Shown piece after piece: positions 35,480 to 45,700 of a stretch of DNA of 64,000 nt. A model generated the notes under the pieces. It saw nothing but the letters and a program-made list of their open reading frames with translations. It did no database searches and was not told the DNA's origin. How positions within the stretch are numbered: position 1 is the stretch's first letter; each line of letters opens with the position of its first letter. The stretch comes from Litsea cubeba (taxonomy: Eukaryota > Streptophyta > Magnoliopsida > Laurales > Lauraceae): NCBI GenBank assembly GCA_012931725.1, contig CM022946.1:60468598-60532597 (forward strand). Direction: 5' to 3'. Made by a program: the position numbers and the translations under genes.

Positions 35480-36260
35480 ACTTTGAGAATCAGAACTGCT
35501 GGTTCTGTCAAGACTTCAGGCTTGATTTAAAACTTCAAGTTCATAATACATGAAATTAGAACTGTAGATTCTGTCAAATCTTCAGGTTTGAAGTAGAACT
35601 TCAGGTTCATAATACATGAAATTAGAACTGCAGGTTCTGCCAAATCTTTAGGTTTGAAGTAGAACTTCGGGTTCATAATAATTTATCATAACTTCTGGTT
35701 CTATCAAATCTTCAGGTTTGAACTTCAGGTTCTAACAATTGATCAGAACTTCTGGTTCTGTCAAATCTTCAGGTTTGAAGTAGAACTTCTGTATCTAACA
35801 ATTTATCATAACTTCTGGTTCTATCAAATCTTTAGGTTTAAAGTAAAACTTATGGTTCTAACAATTGATCAGAACTTCTAGTTCTGTCAAATCTTCATTT
35901 GAAGTATAACTTCTGGTTCTAACAATTTATCAGAACTTCTGGTTCAATCAAATCTTCAGGTTTGAAGTAGAACTTCTGGTTGTTCTAACAATTGATCAGA
36001 ACTTCTGATTCTGTCAAATCTTTAGGTTTGAAGTATAACTTCTGATTCTAACAATTTATCAGAAATTCTGGTTCAATCAAATCTTCAGGTTTAAAGTAGA
36101 ACTTCTGATTGTTTTAACAATTGATCAGAACTTCTGGTTCTGTCAAATCTTCAGGTTTGAAGTATAACTTCTTGTTCTAACAATTTATCAGAACTTCTGG
36201 TTTTATCAAATCTTCAGGTTTGAAGTAGAACTTCTGGTTCTAACAATTGATAATAACTTC
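35480..36260. repeat. About 63-bp minisatellite where C2 gag should be
   Basis: About a dozen units contain AACTTCTGGTTCTGTCAAAT, CTTCAGGTTTGAAGTAGAAC and TCTAACAATTGATCAG. It lies between the C2 protease-like start and the C2 5' LTR. No gag homology is visible on either strand around it. Confidence 0.85.
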
Positions 36261-36870
36261 TGGTTCTGTCACATTTTCATGTTTAATTTCATGGCTGTAT
36301 AATTTATTTGGATTTTTGAATAAAAAAACTTCAGGTTTTGATTTATGGATATGAATCTACAGGTTCATATCAGTTTTCCAACTTCTAGGACTGCTGGCCC
36401 ATAGATCGGTGAACTTCAGGTTCAGATTTAGAACTTTTGGTTTGTGATTGCAGTCCAGAACCCGTTCGTCGATCGGAGGTTGGATGAAGAAGTTATGGAC
36501 TCCCAGGCAGCTCTGGTGCGTGACCCAAGGCAAGAGAGGTAAGAAGAAAAAAAATGAAAAAAATTTGACTCCCTCGCGGCTTGCAACAGAAGTTGTAAAG
36601 GGTGATTTGTTGTTGCACGCACTTCGAGCCAAGGTGATGGGAAAATTGTATTGCACGTAAACCAAATCACTTAAAGAAGTTCCTTCAGAACAACGAAGCA
36701 GTAAGAAAGTTAAGGTAGGCTTTGCAAAACGTGCAAGGCTTTGAGTTTCTTTTCTTTTGCACGCAAATCGAGATGAAGTGAGACTTTTCTCTTTGGGCTT
36801 GGTTTCTCACTGATGCATGGTAAGAGCATAAGGGATGCAATTAATTTTTTTTTTCTCTATAGCTTCGTGC
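36261..36870. other. C2 leader region, no gene recognised
   Basis: Sequence between the minisatellite and the 5' LTR. Short frames exist on both strands but I recognise none of them. A candidate primer site, CGTTATCAGCACGA (minus), immediately follows the LTR at 36878. Confidence 0.4.
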
Positions 36871-36878
36871 TGATAACG

Positions 36879-37073
36879 TGTTATAAAAGAGAGACCAAGA
36901 GAAAGAAGATTAGAAGGAGAAGAGAGAGCCTTTCTATTATCTCATTTTAACTGTAGCAATACAAAAGAGAGAGGGCCTATTTATAGGCATAGTACCCTCA
37001 TAATGGAGGAACCCTAATTCTATCCATAACTCATCTTGAGTGGGCATCCACCCAAGATTCATATCTCATAACA
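36879..37073 (-). repeat. C2 5' LTR, 195 bp
   Basis: Minus strand TGTTATGAGATATG...TTTTATAACA, with TATA box TATAAATA (plus 36979-36986). The LTR is unusually short for a copia element. The next bases CGTTATCAGCACGA are not the usual initiator-Met primer site. Confidence 0.75.
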
Positions 37074-38067
37074 GAATTGATTATTATGAATGTAGGTAAA
37101 TAATTGTATTTGTATATTTTTAAGTAATTGATTCATTTTAAAACATTCCCGAGATTATTTTAAAAAAAAAACGACTCCCGAATCTCCGTGTTGACTCTAT
37201 CTGAGTCATGTTTTTGCATTGGACAAGTCGATTCCGAGTCACGAGTTTTCCAACCTTGATACAAATAAACCAATTCATAATTGGGCTCTTCATTTATTGA
37301 ACGACATTCTGGCGGTAGCAAGGTTTACAGTCACTTAGATGATCTTGTCTGTTACCATGTTGGAAGAGGCAAAAAAAGGAAAAAGAAAACAGAGCATTGC
37401 CGAGCATGGATGAAAATATCGGCACAACGTCCGATAAATCGGCCGTAGCAGTGGACACCGCCACGCTATCGGCGATTTATCACCGCTCGCATTAGCGGCC
37501 GCTAACAGCCACTACGAGCTAATGAAACATTAAAAAAAAAAAAAAAAAACCCACCTGGCTTTCCCCTTTCATCTGTTTTGACTGGAGGAAAGAAGAAGAA
37601 GAAAAAAAAATAGAGGAAGAAGGAAGAAAAAAAGGAGAGAATAGATGCAGAAATATACCTGAAGGCAGTAGGAACAACAACGCCCCAACGGTACCAGGCA
37701 GCACCTGCAGTGGCAGCAGCATCGACAACGGGAAGCAGCGGCAGCACTGTGACATTCGCCAGGCAGCACCTCCTCTTTTCTTCTTCTTTTCTTTCTCTCC
37801 TTCTTCTCCTTCTTCTTCTTTTCCTCTCTCGCTTCTCAATCTTTCTCGACCCTTCTGTCTGGGAAACGAAATTGGGCATCAAAACCTATTTCATTTCAGT
37901 CCCTGTTTTATTACACATGAGAGGGCACTTATAGGCCCTATGAAAGGTATAAATAGAAATTAAATGAAAACTACCCCTCATGCTTTTAACCATTAGTGGG
38001 CTCCACAATGAGGCCTAAATATAAAAATAAAAAAGTCATGCCTTAGCCAAATATTACTTAATTGATA
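37074..38067. other. Unclassified intergenic stretch
   Basis: Contains a GC-rich part (about 37420-37520) with CGGCCGCTAACAGCC and similar words, a long A-run at 37531-37549 and a purine/pyrimidine-biased segment. Short open frames here are low-complexity. I see no supported gene. Confidence 0.4.
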
Positions 38068-38365
38068 TTAGGGCCTTTGCCAAATTTCACTCTACTTGGA
38101 AATAGAGCTTGATCAAAGTTCACTCTAATTAGAAATAGGATCATAGCCAATCTTGACACTAAATGAAAATAAAGTCCAGTCAAATTTGACACTAATTGAA
38201 GATGCGCTGTAGCAAAATTTTATTCTAATTGGAAATAGGGCTTCACCAAAGTGCACTCTAATAGGAAATAGGGCCCTAAACAATGGGCCATTTTCACTCT
38301 AATAAGAAATAGTGCCCCGGCCAAATTTACTCTAATAGGAAATAGAGCCCTAATCAAATTTAACT
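38068..38365. repeat. About 34-bp diverged tandem repeat
   Basis: Roughly nine units share CACTCTAATTAGAAATAG and a GGCCAAATTT-like part. Units differ by substitutions and small gaps. Confidence 0.65.
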
Positions 38366-39356
38366 TTAACAGAAAAATTTTCTCCATATAAATACAAATT
38401 TGAAATGTGATATTCTAAGCAACGGTAGTGGTAATATATTGATGACACGGTTGATTATAAGCATTTTATTAGTTTTTACCAAAATTCTAGCATTTTCCAA
38501 TATTCTGGGATTTATGGGTTTTTTTTTTCATATTTTTTGACGATTTTTTTAAATAGCACTGCCACGCCACTATGTAGTGCCCGCTACATAGCGTTTTGCG
38601 GTCAGGCCGCTGCACCCATTGCTACCGCTATTTTCATTCTCGTGCTACCGCTATTTTCATTCTTGTTGCCGAGAGTAGGTTATGTTAGGTGACCAAGTCC
38701 ATTGAATGTGATCCCTAACCCTAAAAAATAAAATAAAATCAGATGGCCATTTCAGTTGAAAGTCATGCCTCATCTGAATTCCTAGTGAAAAAAATCCGCC
38801 TTGCAGTTGGCATGAGAGCCAACTGATGGACAGCTTAAGGTCACAACACTCAATGCACGACAGTCAGCATCGTGTTGCATACATTGACACAATGACACAC
38901 CTTTTACATGAGGATTACGAGTTGCAAAGTTCAAGGAACAAATTAGGCAGTCTGAAGAAGTGATTGCAAAGATGAGATGGTTTTCATAAGGCAAGGAATC
39001 AGAAATTAGAAATGAGAAGGACCACTTTCATAGTATTCATTAGATTTAGGAGTTACTTTCCAATTAGATCTAGTAGTTACTTTCCAACCGAATTGCCTTC
39101 ATTTTAATTTTACCCGGTTTGCATTTCCTTAAATGATGCTGTTGCATTTTTTGAGAATTGCATATACCTTCCCAATTCATGTTCAAAGGTCTCATGCATT
39201 CATTTAACTTATTTTGAGTCGCTCATTGTACACTTGCACATCATGCATTCACATGCACAGACATGCACCTCATGCATTTTCTTAAGACTAACGAGTTTGT
39301 TCAATTTGTAAGTTTTCTTTCCCTAAGGTCCATTTTGTAGGTTTTCTTTCCCTAAG
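38366..39356. other. Intergenic stretch, nothing recognised
   Basis: AT-rich. The right part is rich in TGCATT/ATGCA words (about 39130-39300), as is 39890-39970. No gene is supported. Confidence 0.35.
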
Positions 39357-39684
39357 GGCCTGTTTGGATAGGCAAAAAATAGAGTAGAGTGAAGTTAAAT
39401 GGGCTCTAACTGTCTAAAATTTCAACTCTACTCCGTTTGGATGAATCTGGCCTAATAGATGAAGTAATGTTGTGAGCCATATGTGCTCCATTTCACTTCA
39501 ACTCTAACTACTTCTATTTCTTTGAGTAAAAGCAGATTCTACTTCAAACCTTAACTATAAAATAAGCATCCAAATGGAGTGAAATAAAGTATTATATTTT
39601 AACTTCAACCTATTTCTCTTCACTCCACTCTACATGTAAAATCCACTTCATTTCACTCCACTCCTCATTTATCCAAACAGGCGG
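39357..39684. mobile_element. MITE-like element with 14-bp terminal inverted repeats
   Basis: GGGCCTGTTTGGAT at the left is answered by ATCCAAACAGGCGG at the right. The inner part continues an imperfect inverted repeat (AGAGTGAAGTTAAA against CACTCCACTCTAC). Length is about 328 bases. Such ends are common in plant hAT-type MITEs. I do not see a clean target duplication. Confidence 0.6.
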
Positions 39685-40890
39685 TCCGTTTTGATCTTTC
39701 TATACATTGCTTGAATGCTTTCGGCCCCTTGACACTTTTAACGAGACAATGAACATTTCATCTTTGCACAATTGTGCAAGGGACCAAAAGGTTAATACAT
39801 TGATCTTGTGTTCTAATTTTGTATGTCATAAAGTTGCGGGACCAAGATAAGGATCATCAGCCCACACTGGGACTTTTTTGGTTTGAGAGTACTCTTGCAT
39901 TTTTTTGCATCTTTTGCATTTTAGTATTTATGCATTTCTACATTTGCTGCATTCTCTCCTCTCATGCATTTACTGACATTTTTTGCCTGAGTTTTGCACG
40001 AACCACGTGGAACCGAAGGAGGGATGTTTGTCCAATAAAGTTTGTTCAAGCTTAATCAAGCTAGGTATGTCATCTTTCTGAGCTTTTTTTATTTTCGTCT
40101 TGTATTTGCTTCGCTGTAGGTCTTAAGCACCGACTATCGTTATGACAATCATAATACCGCTTTATGCGAATTGTGGTGCCCACCGACTTGGATCGTGATG
40201 CCTTAAGAGGTGCTAACCTTGGGTTTGAAACTCCCCTTGGGAATGTAGACCACCTTGGAAGGTTCCCTCTATCCTCTTTTCCATCTTGCATAGCCTGTTT
40301 TCAAATTTTCATTCACCTTCACATTGCGTCTAGCACTTGCATTGTAAGTCCCACCGTTTTCTCAATGGTGTTTCTTTTACATCGTATTTTCATTCACATT
40401 TTTTCCACCTTGAATTTCAGGTTGCATTCATCTTGCCCCACCGTGGTCTAAAGATTGCATCATCAATTTGAATCTATGCTTGCATGTCCCATCAAGATTT
40501 CTATTTATTTTTTCAAAATATCTGTATGAGACAAAAATCCTAAAAGAAAGCTTGGATATTACCCTTACTTCTGGTGCCAACTCACGAGAGCCCCAAAGCT
40601 CTCTCGAGACATTGAGCTGCCTCCTTTCTTTGATGGTCAGCCCATTCTATGCCACACCCTAAAAAGGGACATACTATAGACACCCCATTTTGGCACCCCC
40701 TTGCGCAATTTCTGATGCCTATATTATCGATGGCCAAAGTTTGTTCCATTCAGACAATTTTGAATAAACAAACTAAAATCTGAAGTTCAACTCACCATCA
40801 TCGGCATTTTAGGGGAAAATTGTATCATTGTAGGTCCCATTTCCAGGATGGATCTCCCCTGATCTCATTTTCTAGTCAGATCTTTGAGCC
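39685..40890. other. Intergenic stretch with possible old LTR start
   Basis: Near 40668 AAAAAGGGACATACTATAGA is followed by CACCCCATTTTGGCACC, which resembles a polypurine tract and a decayed Ty3/gypsy LTR start. No coding sequence is recognised. The evidence is weak. Confidence 0.3.
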
Positions 40891-40894
40891 ATCA

Positions 40895-41031
40895 CAGTCT
40901 ACTCATCATGATCTTTCCGATGTATGGATATCAAAAATCTGACGATTGGGTTAAGAGATATGATTTTGACTATGGTCCCACAAAAAACCCAAATATTTTT
41001 CTGGTTTTCAAAATCTGTAAGATCCTTATAC
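40895..41031. repeat. Diverged tandem repeat, part left of S2
   Basis: Words such as TATGGTCCCACAAAAA, CAAATATTTTTCTGGTTTTC and CTTATAC recur to the right of S2 (48915-49340) as units of about 165 bases. S2 interrupts the series. Confidence 0.55.
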
Positions 41032-41044
41032 TGTTAGATCTCGT

Positions 41045-41076
41045 GATCACTGAGAGGGGGGGGTGAATCAGTGATC
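41045..41076 (-). other. U5 hairpin with C-rich loop, S2 3' LTR
   Basis: GATCACTGA and TCAGTGATC form perfect 9-base arms around GAGGGGGGGGTGAA (plus strand). The other LTR copy at 47645-47678 has two more G in the loop. The loop type matches S1 while the stem sequence is different. Confidence 0.65.
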
Positions 41077-41253
41077 TCTTTTAAACAGGTCCTTGCTAAC
41101 AACAATTCAAATCAAACCACACAATTTGACACCAGATTTTACGTGGTTCACCAAAAGGCTACGTCCACGGTTCAATCCCGTCCGAACAACAATCCGGTAC
41201 AGGTCTGAATCTTATTTAGTCGCACCGACGACAAAGAGCACCAACCCTTAAAT

Positions 41254-41372
41254 TCAGATAGCACCAACTATCTAGGAAGCACCGACTCCCTTAGGTTTCA
41301 GATAGCACCAACTATCTAGGAAGCACCGACTCCCTTAGGTTTCAGATAGCACCAACTATCTAGGAAGCTACA
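41254..41372. repeat. 44-bp tandem repeat in S2 U5
   Basis: Three units containing AGATAGCACCAACTATCTAG and AAGCACCGACTCCC. Each unit can form a short GATAG/CTATC hairpin. The copy in the other LTR is at about 47856-47974. Confidence 0.8.
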
Positions 41373-41864
41373 ACTCCCTTTACAATTTGTCTGCACCCAC
41401 AGACAGGATCACCAAACCCCAAAACACCAAGCACCAACTTGATGATTACAGCAAAGAAGATAAACTGATCTACAGCCCTTTCCCCTCTACAATTCTCTCT
41501 CTCTCAATCCCTTACAAATAGAAATCTAAAGCATAAAAGAGAGACTTATCTTATGAACGAAAATACCATCTTCATGAGGCTTCAAATTCGTCCACACTTG
41601 CTGTAGAAAGTTGCTCCACAACAGCAAGACACAAGCACCTTCTTCTCCAAGCACTCTTCTCTCCAAAACTCTCTCAAACTCTTCTTTCTTTGATGCTTGT
41701 TATTGAAAACGAGATTAGGAGTGTTTATATAGGTTTTAGCAACCCCAAAGAGTGTCCAAAATAGGCTACAATTCGTTTAGAAAGAGTCCCAAACGAATTA
41801 CAAAAAATTCCTAACTTTTAGCAAAAGACTTCTAATTCTGCGTTACTTGCTGTCTGTGTGTGCT

Positions 41865-42122
41865 CGGTCGACATCATACTTTGCTCGGTCGACCGGGTGA
41901 ACTGGGCGCCTGACGAACTTTCAAAAAGTTGTAAGTTGTCAAATTCTGGAACCCGAGCTCGGTCGACATCCTGGAAGCCTCGGTCGACCGCGTGCATGCT
42001 CGGTTGACCGCACCAGGAGCTGGGTCGACCGGATGACCTCTGTGTCAAAAAATAACTGTAAGCTCTGATTTTGCACTTTCTTCATGCTCGGTCGACCGGC
42101 CAGGGAGCTCGGTCGACCGGGT
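41865..42122. promoter_or_regulatory. GGTCGACC palindrome cluster in S2 3' LTR
   Basis: Eight motifs, five of them perfect GGTCGACC and the others GGTCGACA or GGTTGACC. They lie upstream of the TATA box in the transcription sense. The copy in the 5' LTR is at about 48464-48723. The same octamer forms the S1 cluster. Confidence 0.75.
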
Positions 42123-42312
42123 ACACTGCACCAGGAAAAACTGATTTTCTTCACTGTTTTCCTTTTTCATTCTTCTTGAGCTCTATCACTTCCACTCTTT
42201 CAACACATGATTGAGACATAGTGTTGACAATAATTCCAATACAATTTGATGCTTGAGACACCAAACACACCAATGCTTCAAGATTCAACTCAATGCATCT
42301 CAAATTCCAACA

Positions 42313-42715
42313 ATCTCCCCCTTTGGAATTGTTGGCAACACTTGGAACTTCAACACAGACACTTGGAACATGTTGACATCATAGAGCCTTTTTAGAACAA
42401 TAAACTCCCCTTGGAACATGATCTTCTCATTCACTATCTTGATACCAATTTTCATTCCAATCTTCCATCTTCCTCATGCTATCATATTTTCATCTTCTTA
42501 GCATAAGACTAACTTCAACATGCATATAGTCTTTCCTTGCATAATCTTCTCAGCATAACTTGATACCAATCTCCAGATAACCTTCTCAAGATGACATGCA
42601 TATCAACCTTTCCATGCATAATCTTCTCCCCCTTTGACAATAATTCCAAAGGGACCAATCTAGGAGCAAATAAGATATTCAACGAATTCATTGCTCCCCC
42701 TTTCTGGCACATCTC
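42313..42715 (-). other. S2 3' untranslated region with repeated polypurine motifs
   Basis: The polypurine tract CCAAAGGGGGAGAT (minus) abuts the 3' LTR at 42313. Further AAAGGGGGAG copies lie at about 42625 and 42692. Repeated polypurine motifs before the 3' LTR are a reported Sirevirus trait. Confidence 0.75.
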
Positions 42716-45700
42716 CTAAGGTGTAGGAGAGTGAGTAACTCCTAATTTCTTTCGGAGATACTCGAAGACTTCCTTTGGCAAAGGTTTTGTGAAGATATCA
42801 GCCACTTGCTCAGTAGTAGGAACGTATTCCAACTTTACCTCACCATCTGCAACTTTATCCTTGAGAAAGTGATAGCGGATTGCAACATGCTTAGTCCTTG
42901 AATGCTGAACTGGATTCTTGGAGATATGAATTGCACTAGTGTTATCACAGAGGATCGGCGTAGGATCTGTTGTTGGAACTCCTAAATCAGAGAGCATTTG
43001 CCGCATCCATAACACTTGCGTACAACAAGTTGCCGCTGCAATATATTCTGCTTCCGCTGTCGAAAGTGAGACGGAGTCTTGCTTCTTGCTGTGCCAAGCT
43101 ACCAATCTATCACCAAGATAGAATGCACCACCACTTGTACTCTTGCGATCATCTACGCAACCAGCCCAATCGGCGTCTGAGTATGCGACAAGAGTAAAGG
43201 ATTTACCTTTAGGATACCATATTCCAAGCTCCATAGTACCTTTTAGATATCGAAATATCCTTTTCACTGCTGTAAGGTGCGTCTCAGTTGGTGATGCTTG
43301 AAATCGAGCCACCATACATACTGCTTGTAGAAGATCTGGTCTTGTAGCAGTCAAGTAAAGCAAGCTTCCTATCATAGAACGATAGGTGGTGTGATCAACG
43401 GACGAAGCCTTATCATCTTTGCTAAGTTTCGTGTTCGTTGTCATTGGCGTGCTCACGGGCTTGCTGTCTTCCATGTTAAAACGCTTCAGCATTTCCTTTA
43501 TATATTTCATCTGAGATATAAAAATACCATTTTTCAGCTGCTGAACTTGTAATCCTAGGAAGAACTTTAGCTCTCCAAGCATAGACATCTCAAATTCTTT
43601 CGTCATATCTTCAGCAAAAATCCTGCACATATTCTCATCATTGCCTCCAAATATTATGTCATCAACATAAACAATAACCACCAGCTGTTTGCTTGAATCA
43701 GATTTGACATACAGATTGCTATCAACTAGTCCTTTTCCAAAACCAATCTTGCGAAGATAAAGATCCAGCCTTGCATACCATGCCCTTGGCGCCTGTTTCA
43801 GTCCATATAGAGCCTTCTTCAGCTTGCAAACTAAGTCTGAATTTTTGCTAATTAGAAAGCCATCAGGTTGCTCAATGTAGACCTCTTCTTCAAGTAAACC
43901 ATTCAAGAAAGCTGACTTAACATCCATCTGAAATACCTTGAAGGTTTTATAGGCAGCCAATGCAAGAAACATACGAATGGCTTCCAGACGAGCCACCGGT
44001 GCAAAGGTCTCTTCAAAATCTATGCCTTCAACTTGTGCATAGCCTTTACAAACCAACCTTGCCTTGTTTCGTATGACCTGACCATCTTCATTCAGCTTGT
44101 TCCGAAAGACCCATTTTGTACCAATCACATTCTTATCAGTAGGTCTAGGGACTAGTTCCCATGTGGAGTTTTTCTCAATCTGCTCCAACTCCTCATGCAT
44201 AGCTTTTAACCAGCTTTCATCTAGACTAGCTTCAGCTACTGTCTTGGGCTCAATGGTGGACACAAGTGAGTAATTGCTAACTACACTTTGTCTAGTTTTT
44301 ACACCGGCCTCAGGATCTCCAATGATTTGATCCTTAGGGTGTTGCTCTACCCAAGTACTTTTCTTTCTAGGAGAAGTATCCTCTGAATCATCTTTTGCCT
44401 TTTCAGAATCAGGTTCAGCCACTTCATCATCAATCTCACTCGAGTCCTCATACACTGGACTGTCATTATGAGTTACCTTCTTTGACTCATGGTTTTCATC
44501 AATTCTAACATCAGCACTTTCAATAATTTTTCTGGTCCTTTTGTTAAGGCATCTGTAAGCTTTACTAGAGGATGAGTAACCCAGAAAAATACCTTCATCG
44601 GCTCTTTCTTCAAATTTGCCCGGATTTTGTTCGAGCCGCTTGATGTAACACTTGCTACCGAAGACTCTGAAGTGCTTGACTGTAGCTTTTCTTCCAAACC
44701 ATAGCTCATAAGGTGTTTTATCTTCATGTGGCCTGATCAAGCAACGATTCTGAATATAAACAGCCGTATGAATCGCCTCTTTCCAATACTTATCAGCCAT
44801 CTTACTTTCAACCAGCATGGTGCGTGCCATTTCTTGCACAGTGCGGTTCTTGCGCTCAACAACTCCATTCTGCTGTGGAGTTCTAGGGGCTGAGTATTGT
44901 CTTTGGATGCCATGATGTTCACAATACTTAGTGAATTCATCAGATGTGAATTCGCCTCCACGATCAGACCTTAGCGTCTTGATCTGCTTCCCTAGCATGT
45001 TTTCAACCTGTGCTTTAAACACTTTGAACCGATCAAGTGCTTGATGTTTATGCTTAAGAAATAATACCCATGTCATGCGAGTAAAATCATCAATGCAAAG
45101 CATAAAATACTTATCTCCATTGGTGCTTTGAGTCCGCATCGGTCCACAGAGATCAGTGTGTACCAGCTCAAGAGGTTTCTTCGTATGATGCTCCTTCGTC
45201 TTGAACATTACCCTCGTTTGCTTTCCCTTTTGACAAGAGTCACAAATGGGGTTTGAAGGCTTTTCAACTGTAGCCATACCTCTAACAGCCTTTGAATTGC
45301 AAATCTTTGACATGTTGCCAAAGCTTAGATGCCCAAGGCGTTTGTGCCACAACCAACTCTCTTCTGACCGACTCAATAAGCATGTCTTTTCAGCTCCATC
45401 TGACAAGGTGTAAAGATTTCCAGCTGTCCTTGACCCAGTAGCCACTGTTTTGCCGTTGCTACTCTTCTTGATAGCAAACCCATTCTTTGTAAAAACAATT
45501 TCGTGGCCCTTATCACAGATCTGGCTCACACTCAACAGATTGTGTCTCAATCCAGACACATATAAGACCTCTTCAGATCTGATCTTGTTTGCCATCAGCT
45601 GAACAACACCTTTTCCAACAATTTTGGCACCATCATTGTTACCAAACTTTACCGAACCACCTTCATAGTGCTGTAACTTGATGAATTTTTCTTTATCACC

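Larger units (their letters stand above)
41032..42312 (-). repeat. S2 3' LTR
   Basis: TG...CA ends; on the minus strand it begins TGTTGGAATTTGAG. TATA box TATATAAA at plus 41724-41731. Eight GGTCGACC-type motifs lie at 41865-42122. A 44-bp tandem repeat with small GATAG/CTATC hairpins is at 41254-41372 in U5. Confidence 0.92.

Noticed and set aside
37502..37882. Arg/Glu/Lys-rich minus-strand open frames
   Set aside because: They arise from purine/pyrimidine tracts, and several overlapping frames exist with no domain.
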